Shown here: positions 34,325 to 45,300 of the stretch, piece by piece
How positions within the stretch are numbered: the first letter of the stretch is position 1
Layout: the number at the start of each line of letters is the position of its first letter
From: Silene conica
Lineage: Eukaryota > Streptophyta > Magnoliopsida > Caryophyllales > Caryophyllaceae
Direction: 5' to 3'
DNA: 64,000 nucleotides
Assembly (NCBI GenBank): GCA_029255685.2
Contig: CM055316.2
Coordinates: forward strand, 75,514,861-75,578,860
Notes under the pieces: generated by a model
The model's input: only the letters and a program-made list of their open reading frames with translations
The model's database searches: none
What the model was told of the DNA's origin: nothing
Translations under genes and position numbers: made by a program

Positions 34325-35018
34325 CGGAATTACTTTTTCACATACGGATTTTACTCTTTCACATACACTTTTAGACTAACTTTCCATTGATTACCCTTTT
34401 ACCCAGAAACCACCTACACCTAAAACCTAATAAAAAATTGAAACATCACGAAGTCAATTAATAAATCGTTCGAATCGATCATTCAGAGACGCAATAGGAA
34501 GCCAATAACTTCATCATATGAGCAAAATCATGATGATGTTGATAACAATTAGGATTTCGATCATCATCACTATCATTACAATTTTCATTGAGCGATTTAT
34601 CTTTGTGGAAAATACGAAATTGATACGATTTTTTTTGTTCATAAATTTACCGTCGATTGTCTATTTGCACCAATTTACCTTCTTCTCATAATCGAGTAGA
34701 AGAGATATGCTTGTTGTTGCTGATTTGTTAAATGTGTCGTTTATTTAGTTACCATTTGGGTGTCTGATGGCAAAGTCGACAAAATTGTCATCATTTTTTG
34801 CTGAACTAGGTGTTGTGGTGGCTTGTTGGTGGTCGACTGCGTTTTGACGAGAGTAGTCAGCTGGTTAATGACGGCTATGATGGTGGTGGTTTCAGGATTG
34901 GTGCAGAGGAAGATTGAATTGGGCTATGGTGTTGAATGAGAAATTGAAAAATAACATGGGTAAAATCGTAAAAAGCGTATGCAAAAGAGTAAAATCCGTA
35001 TGTGAAAAAGCACGACTC
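34325..35018. mobile_element. Inverted-repeat (Mutator-like?) element, 694 bp
   Basis: CTTTTTCACATACGGATTTT at the left and its inverted copy at the right form imperfect terminal repeats of about 80 bp. CTATTTAT lies directly outside both ends (34317-34324 and 35019-35026). The outermost 8-10 bases match poorly. The duplication size fits hAT or Mutator; the long TIR favours Mutator. The interior has a CATCATCA-rich stretch and no transposase. Confidence 0.6.
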
Positions 35019-35279
35019 CTATTTATTACCCGTAAAAAAAAATGACTATGGGTAAAAAAACGTTTTGAAAAAATAAATTTTGTAAAATATAGTCATTGCA
35101 AAGTTTCTATTTTCTAACGGATAATAAAAAAACCAATCAGAAAAGGGCAAGTGTAGTGCGTGGAGAAAAGCATGCAAAAGATGTTCGTGGATTTTTATTT
35201 TATTTTTGCCACTCACTCCAGCCAATAAGGAAATGACATGTGGCAGGTTTGAAAAATGGTGAGAGAAGACCTATGCACA

Positions 35280-35789
35280 TGGGCCGATGAAACCGACCCG
35301 ACCCGCCCGAAACCCGACCAATTACAACCTGAGAATTGGGCGACCCGAAACCGAGCTAACCCAATCCGAACCGACGCGCTAACCGATAGCAGCATTATTT
35401 TGTCCAACCCGAACTCGACGCGAACCGAACCGACCCGACCTGTGACCCAATATTTCTCAACCCGATAGATGACGTTATAATGAATTGGCTTAATAATGGT
35501 TTAAATGACACCAAATTGATAATTCTTCTTAATTATTTTAACTTAAATTTCAATTAATACATCTATCCATTAATTAAAATTATCATCTAAAACTAAATAT
35601 ATAAGATAAAATATATGTCAATAACCTGACCCGCTAATGACCCGATTCGAATTGTCACCCGCGATGACCTGACCCGAAGATGACCCGACATGAACCGAAC
35701 CGACCCGAACCCGACATAACCCGAACCCGATATGACCCGACCTGCTATGACCCGACCCGTAACCGACCCGAGTGACCCGATTGCCACCT
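35280..35789. mobile_element. hAT-like element filled with GACCCGA repeats
   Basis: About 510 bp between two copies of CTATGCACA (35271-35279 and 35790-35798). Ends TGGGCCGAT and, inverted, AGGTGGCAAT are weakly alike. Each end carries degenerate GACCCGACCCGAAC repeat and the middle is AT-rich, the same plan as 26262-26811. A duplication of 8 or 9 bp cannot be separated here. Confidence 0.65.
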
Positions 35790-35822
35790 CTATGCACACC
35801 CAGACACACAAAGCTAAACTTG

Positions 35823-36913
35823 GAACGATTTTTTAAAATAGTGCTTAAAAATGAAATATTTATCGTTCTAGGTCGGTTTTAAAAGTATTTGTCAAAATGG
35901 TATCCACGTAGGTTCGGGATTTTAAAACCTGAAACACAGACTAAAACACGCCATTGTCAATGACGTGTTTACGGTTACTAAGGGAGGCCGTGGCAAAAAA
36001 AAAAATAGAAACTTAAACCCGCCATTGGGAGTGGCGGGTCTCCTACCATAAACACGCCAAAGAGACTTGCGTGTCTCTACAACCCCAAAAAATCTAAATC
36101 TCTGCAACATTTGATTGAATCACAAATTGAATCGCAAATCTCCATTAAGGACCCACTAGCACTTCACCACAAAGTATGAAAGTATGGCACCAACTCAATT
36201 ATCCAAAACTACCTCATGTTGCTCTACTTTACCGTTTCCAGTCTACGCAATCCTAAGTCAAATCACCAATCGATTACCGATAACCCATTGATATCAATCA
36301 CAAATTAATCACCTGTTGTTTCCAAATTAATCACCTGTTGCTTTGGTGTATGGTGAGGTGTTTCACGAATTCGTTCTTTGTCGGTGTAGTGTCCATATTT
36401 GTTGTCGAATCGAGCAAAGGACGGAGATGCTTAATTCGGATCTTATGGAGCGGAAACAGTAGAGGAGAGCAGCCATTATTGGCATCTATGGAGCACTTAA
36501 TCATTAGTTAAACTCAAACCAGAAATTGGGGTTTGCAAATAAGCCATGAAAACAATGAAGGTAACGAAGGACCGAAGACAAATTTGTGATTCAATCAAAT
36601 GTTCAAGAAATTTAGATTTTTTTGGGCTGTAGTGACACGCCAAGCACACTGGCGTGTTTATTGTAAGTGACCCGCCAAACAGACTGGCGTGTTTATTGTA
36701 GGAGACCCACCACTGGGGGGTTTAGATTTTTATTTCTTTTTGCTACGACCTCCTTTAGTAATCGTAAACACGCCATTGATAATGGCGTGTTTTAGTTCGT
36801 GTTTCAGGTTTGAACATCCCGAGCCTACGTGGATACCATTTTGACAAATACTTTCAAAATCGACCCAAAATGATAAATATTTTATTTTTAAGCACTATTT
36901 TAAAAAATCGTTC
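35823..36913. mobile_element. Non-autonomous Mutator-like element, ~300-bp TIRs
   Basis: 1091 bp. The left arm starting GAACGATTTTTTAAAATAGTGC (first 20 bases GAACGATTTTTTAAAATAGT) is matched by an inverted copy ending at 36913. The arms span about 300 bp each and include ACACGCCATT...AATGGCGTGT palindromes. GCTAAACTTG flanks both ends (35813-35822 and 36914-36923), a 9-10 bp duplication. The interior, about 36120-36590, has no recognisable gene. Confidence 0.8.
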
Positions 36914-36923
36914 GCTAAACTTG

Positions 36924-37401
36924 GTCTGATTTAAAAAAAAAATAGTTTTTTACCTGACCATGTTTATCCGTAGGTCTTGCAGTCTTATTTAGCTCTAGTT
37001 TCTATATTAAAATATTAACTTTTTTTTTCTTAACTTAGTTTCAAGCCCTATCTTTTCATTTCTATCTTTTATCAAGACTTACCTTAACTTACCTTTAACC
37101 TATACTTTTTTACACTAAACAAGGTCTTGAACAAGGTTTTGAAAGTGTACTTTTTTACACTAAACAAGTTATTGAACAAGGTTTTGAAAGTGATCTAGGA
37201 GATCCAAATTAGACTGTATGACCTAGTTTCTTCAAAGGTGTTCCAAACTTTTAATTTTTTTTCCTTTTTTTTTTATTTATTTATTCAAGACCTGGACATA
37301 CTTAGCACAACCTATAAATACAACCTACCCGGACTTTATTTTCAACCCTCGATAAACATGGTCTAAAATCAGTAACCCGACTGTAATTCTTCACTACTTG
37401 A
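36924..37401. repeat. Spacer with 45-bp tandem duplication
   Basis: TTACACTAAACAAG and the rest of a 45-bp unit occur back to back at 37103-37147 and 37148-37192 with few differences. The rest of the interval is AT-rich and gene-free. Confidence 0.7.
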
Positions 37402-37835
37402 AAAAGAAATCACAAATTCTTATTTGCGATGGAACAACCCGTCACAAGCTTATGACAGGCCAAATATGCACCACATTGTAGCAAAACGGGTCTGGGTCAG
37501 ATTGGATGGAGGACTTGATGGGTACTTTCCCTGCCACATTGTCCCTCAATGTACTTTTGTGGTTTATTTATTTCTAATTATTGGCATTTAATATACTATT
37601 AATAATAATTAATCAAATATTATACTCAGACAAACAACACACAATCACAATTTTGCTACTACCGCCAATCTTCTTTCAAATTTTACAATTTTTTTTCTTC
37701 ATTTCATTCCCCTCCCTCATTTCTTCATAAACACATCTTCATAACATCATTTCCCTCTCTAATTTTTTTCATCTAACCCAGTTCCTTCTCCCACAAGTTT
37801 TACGTAAATCATATAAAGTAACAAAAATTCGACGA

Positions 37836-40800
37836 ATGATGGACGGGGGTGATGTCGGTTTGGTTACTAATGATACGAGGGAGGGAGATGATACAAGGAA
37901 TGCAGAGATGACGGACGCGGTTGAAGACGGGTTGTTTACTAACGATATAGACAATACAACTCAAGAGATTTCGGAACCAAATTGTAGTATGGAAGGTATA
38001 TGTCACTTTTTTGTGTTTCATCTATGTTGGTTTTTAAATCTTTGTTAGTGTTTGATATTGGTAGTTTAATCTTTGTGATAATCATTATTTAGTGTTTTTT
38101 TTTACCATATCAAGCTTCTCCTATTGGTATGTGGGTTCTGGGTGTGGAGTGGTTTTATGGGTTTTGCATGTAAGGTAAAGGCCTGTTCCTTACGAAGGTT
38201 TCATGCCAGGTTAATGTTGCTAATCTGGGGTTTTATGTGCCCTGACAAAGTATCGAAGGAGTCTGGGCAGATTAAATGTTGTTAGGGGTAGGGTTTATGT
38301 GCATCTATAAGAGTACTTTAGTTAGCATCTGGGGATGCATGTATCTGTGGTAATTTACGAAGTTTTACATGTCAGGTAAATGTTGTTACTTTAGGGGTTA
38401 ATGTGCCCCTGGCAAAGTATCGTCAGAGTCTGTTCACAAAAAATGTTGTTTTACATGTCAGGGAAATGTTGCTACTTTTGGGGTTTTATGTGCCCCTTGC
38501 AAAGTATGGTAAGAGTTTGTTCAGATAAAATGTTGTTAGTCTCAGTGTTTATGTGCACCTGTAAGGGTACTTTAGTTACCATGTGGGGATGCATGCATGT
38601 GTGATCATTTTGTGTGAGCCCGTAAAATGTCGGTTGGTTGAGGGGATATGTGTCCATAGCAAGATTGCCTAATCAGTACATTGTTCTAAGATGTTCGGTA
38701 TTTAAGGGGTTATGTACCCCTCTTAGAGTGCATTAGTTACCCCCTGGGGGTGCATGTATGTGCATAAGTTATACTAAAAATGTGGCAATTTATTCTAAGA
38801 TACTGTGGTGCTTGTGTCTGCAGATTTTTCACTATCGCTAGTTGGTAAGGAAGTTGCAACGTGGGAAGATGTGTACGAGATGTACGTTAAGCACTCACAG
38901 GCGTTTGGTTTCAGCGTTAGGAAAGGGACCTCTCGCAGGGCGAATGGCCCCGGCACACCGTTTGTGGAGAGGTACTTTGTGTGCTCCGCTGAAGGGACGC
39001 ATGGGAATGCCAGTCGGGCAGTTGAGGAGGGGCTGTCGGATGTGGCCAATAAGCAGAAGAGGAATGCAGCGGTTAGTCGATGCCAATGCAAAGCTAGTGT
39101 GCGGTCACATGTGAACGACGGGGGAAAGTGGGAGGTTCTGCAGCACATAGTTGAACACAACCATGAATTCACCCCTATTCAGTGGTAGGAGCACCATCGG
39201 TCTGAGAGGCGCATTACTGATGTGGAGGGGGATGCTATAAGGGCAATGACAGAAGCTTTTGTTGCCCCAACCGTTCAGTACAGGGTCGCGGCTGCTGTAG
39301 CGGTGGGGGGGGGGGAGGTATTTGTGGGGCACACGAAGCGGGATCACATCAATTACGTGCATAGGCTGAAAGCGAAAGCTATAGAGGGGGGTGATGCAGC
39401 AACGCTAATCAACATGTTGATAGCACGGCAGGCCGAGGACCCTGGGTTCTTTTTCCGGGTGCAGTTCGGCGAAGATGACCGCCTATGTCACCTGTTCTGG
39501 TGTGACGCCATGATGCGGGAGGACTACCGGCTGTACCATGATGTTGTCATCTTCGACACTACGTATCGCACTAATAGGTACAACTTGATATGCGGTGCGT
39601 TTGTTGGCATCAATAATCATTGGTCTAACGTCATGTTCGGTTGTGCTTTCCTATCTGATGAGACCGAAGAATCGTTTGAGTGGTTATTCAACACCTTCAA
39701 CGAAGCTATGGGTGACGATTTGCGGCCAATTTCCATATTCACTGACCAAGATCAAGCAATGTCAAATGCTATAGACAAGGTACGTATACCATTTGCAGTG
39801 GTAATGTTGATAGTCATTTGCATACTTGGCATATACGATACATACAGGCTGTTTTGTGTACACATTGATTACCTTATAAATTGGTGCCACAAAACCTATA
39901 AATGTGTATATCTCCTCGTGGGTGAACATACTGCCATATTATGGTGACATTATCTTCTGTTTTTTACGCAGATTTATCCACAAAGTAGGCATCGGCTATG
40001 CCAGTGGCATATCCAACAGAACGACATCTCTCACTTCGGGTCTTTGAAACATGATAGGGTTTTCCAGGACTTGTTCAATAAATGCCTTAGTGGGTGCTAC
40101 AGTGAGGAGGAGTTCGAAGAATGTTGGCAGGAAATGATGTCGAAGTATGATATCGGGGAGAACTTGTGGTTCAAGAGATTGTATGGGCTGCGCTTCAAAT
40201 GGTGCACCTCGCTGAACAATACCTACTTCTCTGCTGGAATTCTGTCATCCCAAAGGAGCGAAAGCACAAACCATGCAATGGGGTTTCAGGCCTCTAAGAC
40301 TACGTCCGTCACGGAATTCTATGGGATATATGGAACGATGGTCCGTAGATGGAGGGGGGAGGAGGAGCGAAAGGAATTTAATTGTATTCGAACAATGCCG
40401 ACGTCCGTCTTCCCGCTAGTTGACCTATTGCAGCATGCATCTCAGATTTACACAGTCCAACTGTTCCGTGTCTTCGAGAGAGAGTTCAGCTTAGCGATGG
40501 GAACAAGGGCGGCAATTATTCATGCTGAGGATTCCACTTTTCTGTACAAAGTCGTGACTGGGGCGATTGAGGGCAAGGGTCACCATGTTACGTACGATTG
40601 TCGTAGCATGTTGGCGGAATGCACATGTAGGAAGTACCAAGTCGTGGGGGTGATATGTTCTCATATTATACGGGTGCTCCACATGCACTCCGTACCGGAG
40701 ATCCCTGATACGTACATTGTGCGCAGGTGGACCAAATTTGCTAAGAAGGACGTTTGGGAGCGTATTCTGCCTGCGGACTTGCGCCGATCAGCGGCTAAAG

Positions 40801-41324
40801 AGGCTATTAACTGGCGTCGGTCCATGTTAACAAAACTGAACAATCTGATAACAAAGAGTCAGTTAGTGGGCGAGGCCAGAAAAGTGTTGGAGAAGTACAC
40901 CGACATTGCTGCGGATGAAATTGGCAAGCTTCTGCAGAAAATGGCGCTCGGGGAGGCGTCCATTCAGGAAAGGGACGCTATCCCCGCAATTCTTGACCCT
41001 ATCCACGTCAGGACAAAGGGGAGGAGTCAAAGGAAGAAAAGGAAGGTCGGCAAGAGACAGGCAGTGAACAACTCAAGTGGGAGCGTCCAAGCTTGTCAGG
41101 ACGAATACACTCCGGGGGGGGGGGGGGGGGGGGGGGGGGCGACCGAGTATAGGTACCGTTTTGGGGAGGGGAATGCGAATCTTTTTGTTTTGTGGGTGGA
41201 TTTCGCAGTAATGTCGCCACTCAGACCTCAAGTGCGAGCGCTCAAGATGATCCGACATGTTTTGCAAAATGAGCAATCAGTACGTAACCCGTTTTGTGTC
41301 ACCAATATGTACGCCCTTTTCTAG
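37836..41324 (+). CDS. FAR1-type MULE transposase, three exons, one internal stop
   Basis: Exons 37836-37995, 38824-39779 and 39972-41324, joined by GT-AG introns, give 822 codons in one frame. Residues 54-160: FAR1-type zinc DNA-binding domain (VYEMYVKHSQAFGFSVRKG, then CQCKASVR and HNHEF). Residues 285-420: MULE transposase core with Asp298 (FDTTYRTN) and Asp361 (TDQDQAM), and SQRSEST later. Residues 589-603: SWIM zinc finger CTCRKYQVVGVICSH. C-terminus: a lysine-rich stretch, then poly-Gly from a 26-G run. Codon 175 is TAG (39186-39188) between the DNA-binding and catalytic regions; the rest is open. So the copy is a near-intact autonomous source, or the stop is a recent lesion. A host FAR1-related gene is less likely because it lies inside a TIR/TSD-bounded element. 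Confidence 0.85.
37996..38823 (+). repeat. Transposase intron 1 with degenerate minisatellite
   Basis: Variants of GGGGTTTTATGTGCCCCTGG, AAAGTATCG, TTTACATGTCAGG and GGGGATGCATGTAT recur through the 828-bp intron at irregular spacing of roughly 80-250 bp. Clear donor (GTATAT) and acceptor (CTGCAG) bound it. Confidence 0.7.
41114..41139 (+). repeat. Run of 26 G inside transposase exon 3
   Basis: An uninterrupted G26 tract read as poly-glycine near the C-terminus. Such a tract slips easily in replication and in sequencing, so the reading frame of the last ~60 codons is uncertain. Confidence 0.8.
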
Positions 41325-41589
41325 TTACTTAAGTAAGTGCGCCCAACAATGTAATATGTCAGAGCCCTTCTAGTTACAGGGACACATATTATCCGAAAAT
41401 ATGTACATATTTACATATTTTCGGTCGTTATCTTTTGGAGATTGTATATATGTATGTCTGAATCTCAGGTTATGATGGACTTTTGTGTGATTGATGTTAA
41501 CTTGCTGAATCTCAGGTCATAGTTATCATAAAAATATCAACATAGTGCCTTGGGTGTGTTAATATAGATCTATTATATATTCTCCAACA

Positions 41590-41960
41590 TTTTTTTGTAC
41601 CCATACACAAGTGGATACATTTGTATTCAAGTATATTCACATGTTTGTTATTCATTTACATCCAACTAGGCCATTACCCCCGGCCTCCCGAAAACATGTC
41701 CTGCATTTTTGTACCCATACACAGGTGAATACATTTGTATTCAAGTGTGGGGACAACCCATACACAGGTAAATACATTTTTGTATTCAAGTGTGTTGACG
41801 TGTTTGTCCCCATGCACAAGGGTATACATTTCGATTGTTTTGTCTTAACATCTTTGGCACTTTTACCCCATTCTTGTCGTGTATTTTACATTTAATGGGT
41901 ACATATTCTCTCAAATATTATGTGCCCATGCACAAGTGATCACATTTGTATGGAAGTGCC
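41590..41960. repeat. Minisatellite between the two MULE genes
   Basis: CCCATACACAAGTGGATACATTTGTATTCAAGTGT in shorter variants occurs near 41600, 41711, 41758, 41808 and 41926. It lies in the shared 3' region of two convergent genes; 41961-42398 shows nothing further. Confidence 0.75.
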
Positions 41961-42398
41961 TTTTTGACATGTTTATTTAATGGGTAGATGTATGGTGTTA
42001 CATTTACATGTATATATATGTTAGCAACTATGGCTTCATCACACATGTCTACCAATAACACAAGGTGCAAGCAAAAAGTATAAAACCAAGGTCTTTAAAC
42101 AAAAGACGCAACACATGCCTTCAAAACGGTTTACTTCCGCAAGACGGGGATGAGCCCCCTAACCGATGGTCAATGAAGACCATCCACAGTTTATGGCAGT
42201 GAGGTGCCAGCTAAATACAGTTTACTAAGGCCAAATAAAGGCCTCCAAAATGGTACTGGGGGTAGTCCAAAAACATGTATGGACCTACCCATTAAACTGT
42301 TCACAGAAAAAGCCCTACATCAGGGACCCCAAACATATACAACAAACTAGGCCACTATACCGGCCCCAAAAACTTGTCATGTCCAACAACCGGCCACA

Positions 42399-45300
42399 TT
42401 ACTTCGACGCTCCTGCCTTCCTGCGGGTGTAGCGGGCCACGGGTTGGGTTGGCTGGCTTGGCATTCCAATATCATCGAGTCCGAGGGAGAACGAAGGTGC
42501 CGTCATCATCTCCACCTCTATCATTGCATCCAATCGTGTACCGACTGCATCCCACGCAGCAACGAAGCCCGGACTGCCTAGGGCCTGTGTGAATGACCCC
42601 TGTGTTGGCGACCCCCCACCCAAATCTACGCTGCCAGCTGATCCCCCCTGCTGCTCCGCACCACTGACTTCGCCCAAAGCACCGTCCTTTAAGAGGGTTT
42701 TGTGTAGGGTTGACACAATAGACAGGTTTCGCCTGGTAGTCGTACGAGGCCTGCAGTTCCTCGTCAGTGGGGACGCCATCTGGCAGGGGCAAGGTCACAA
42801 AACGTGATGTTGGTGCCCTCGACTCTGGTTCAGGCGCACTGGTTCGGCGATAAAGGCATTTAACGCGGTCCTCCGAAACTGGGTACTTTACCTTGTCCCA
42901 TACCCCAACACCAAAACCCTTGTGGTACTGATATGCGCGTACTTCTTCTCCAATCCTTCTTTTCAGCCGCTCGTACGGCCAGTGTTGAAGCAGTGGGAGG
43001 CTGGACTTCTCGGGGGCACCCCTCCAGGTAAGGCGATGGAAATACACCATCTGTAAAAAAACATTAAGCACCCCCCTACATTTTTTGTTCCGTGGGTTCT
43101 CCACGAGTCTACCGCGGCGTCCAGCCTTTGAAATACAAACGAGCACCAGTCCAACCCAGATATCGCATCCACGTCTTCCACTGCGTGCACAAGGCGGAGG
43201 TCCACACGTTTGTGGACGGTGGGGGCCAAGAATGTACCCATGGCGAATAGCACAAACATTTTTTTAAAATCCGGACCGTCATCCGGCATCCCCATCATCT
43301 CGTGCCTCAAAGATTCTAAAGGCAACTCCTCCTTTTCGTTGATGTTGAATCTATTGCGCCACCTCAGCGCCAATGTCTGATCGGTCCTTGTTCCGATGCC
43401 TTGATCCGTAAACGGTAGCATGAAAGCATCATAAACGTCGTCCTTTGTTAAAGGAAACTGGTGATGCCTGTTAAAGAGAAACATTCTCGATGACGGATCG
43501 TATTTGCTCAATAACCAGTCAGCCATTTGATGAAGGTAGGCGTGAGTCTTCAGCTCTAGTAGACCACCAAAACCGATGTCCTCCACATCCATCTTTTGAG
43601 CTTCCGTCAGGACATCAATGAGGTTGAATAATGGGCGAGGTGTCCCATGCCCGTCCACTTCCTTCGTCTTCCTACAACATTTGAACATATAAAATCATCT
43701 TATGTCAGCCATGCTACATAATGTAACGTATACAACATAACAGTTAAAGAATAGAACATATCTACTTAACGACAAAAATAATATATGTCGGCAAAATAAA
43801 GAACATTGTAGTCATCATACATAATGCATAAATATAACAACATTAAAAACAAACATCACACAATTGTATGTAGACAAACAAAAGCATAATGATAGCACAA
43901 CGAGGGGGGGGGGGGGGGAAACATAACTACAAAAGGTAACCACAAACATCGTTAACCATATGTACACAACATATAAAACAATGTAATGTATACTACATAA
44001 CAGGGGACAGCACAGACAAAAATGTAATCACCCAACATAAGAATAAAAATAATATATGTCGACATCATAAAGCATAATGTTAATAATCCAACATAATGCC
44101 TAAATATAACAACATTCAAAACGAACATCACAAAATTGCATGTAAACAAACTAAAGCATAATGTTAATAATCCAACATAATGCCTAAATATAACAACATT
44201 CAAAACAAACATCACACAATTGCATGTAAACAAACTAAAGCATAATGTTAGCACAACAGGGGAGAAACGTAACTACTAAAGGTAAGCACAAACGTCGGTA
44301 ACTATATGTACGCAACATATAACATAATGTAATGTATATAACATAACAGGGGACAACACAGACAAAAATGTAATCACCCAACCTAACAATAAAAATAATA
44401 TATGTCGACATCATAAAGCATAATGATAATAATCCAACATAATGCCTAAATATAACAACATTCAAAACAAACATCACACAATTGCATGTAAACAAACTAA
44501 AGCATAATGTTAGCACAACAGGGGGAAACATAACTACTAAAGGTAACCACAAACGTCGGTAACTATATGTACGCAACATATAACATAATGTAATGTATAT
44601 AACATAACAGGGGACAACACAGACAAAAATGTAACCACCCAACCTAACAATAAAAATAATATATGTCGACATCATAAAGCATAATGTTAATAACCCAACA
44701 TAATGCTTAAATATAACAACATTCAAAACAAACATAACACAATTGCATGTATACAAACTAAAGCATAATGTTAATAATCCAACATAATGCCTAAATATAA
44801 CAACATTCAAAACAAACATCGCACAATTGCATGTAAACAAACTAAAGCATAATGTTAGCACAACAGGGGGGAAACATAACTACTAAAGGTAACCACAAAC
44901 GTCGGTAACTATATGTACGCAGCATATAACATAATGTAATGCATATTACATAACAGGGGAACAACATAGTCAAAAATGTAACCACCCAACATAAATGCTT
45001 AAGTGTATCGACATCTAATGACATATCATATAATTTGCATGTTAACGAACTAAAGAATAATGTTAACCACAGAGGGGGGAAACATAATTAGAAAAGGCAA
45101 CCATAAATCAGTTTAACAAGATGTGCACAACATACAACATTATGTAATTTGGACTACATAACAGCAAAAGAACAAAACAAGTCTTCAAAACGAAAGATTA
45201 ACATATGTGAACAACATAGACAACTATGTAACCATCCAACATAATGCTCAAGTTTATCAACATCTAATCACACATCATATATTTTGCATGTCAGGTATTT

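Noticed and set aside
39302-39316. G-run in transposase exon 2 as a frameshift
   Set aside because: The frame continues correctly through the run into the MULE core, so no shift is needed.
37836-41324. Host FAR1/FHY3-related transcription factor
   Set aside because: The gene lies within a unit bounded by inverted ends and an exact 9-bp duplication and carries a transposase core with SWIM finger, so a transposon gene is the simpler reading.
43952-45024. Long minus-strand open frames encoding repeated hydrophobic peptides
   Set aside because: They follow the period of the tandem array in the second MULE gene's intron and repeat the same peptide; composition reflects the DNA repeat, not a membrane protein.
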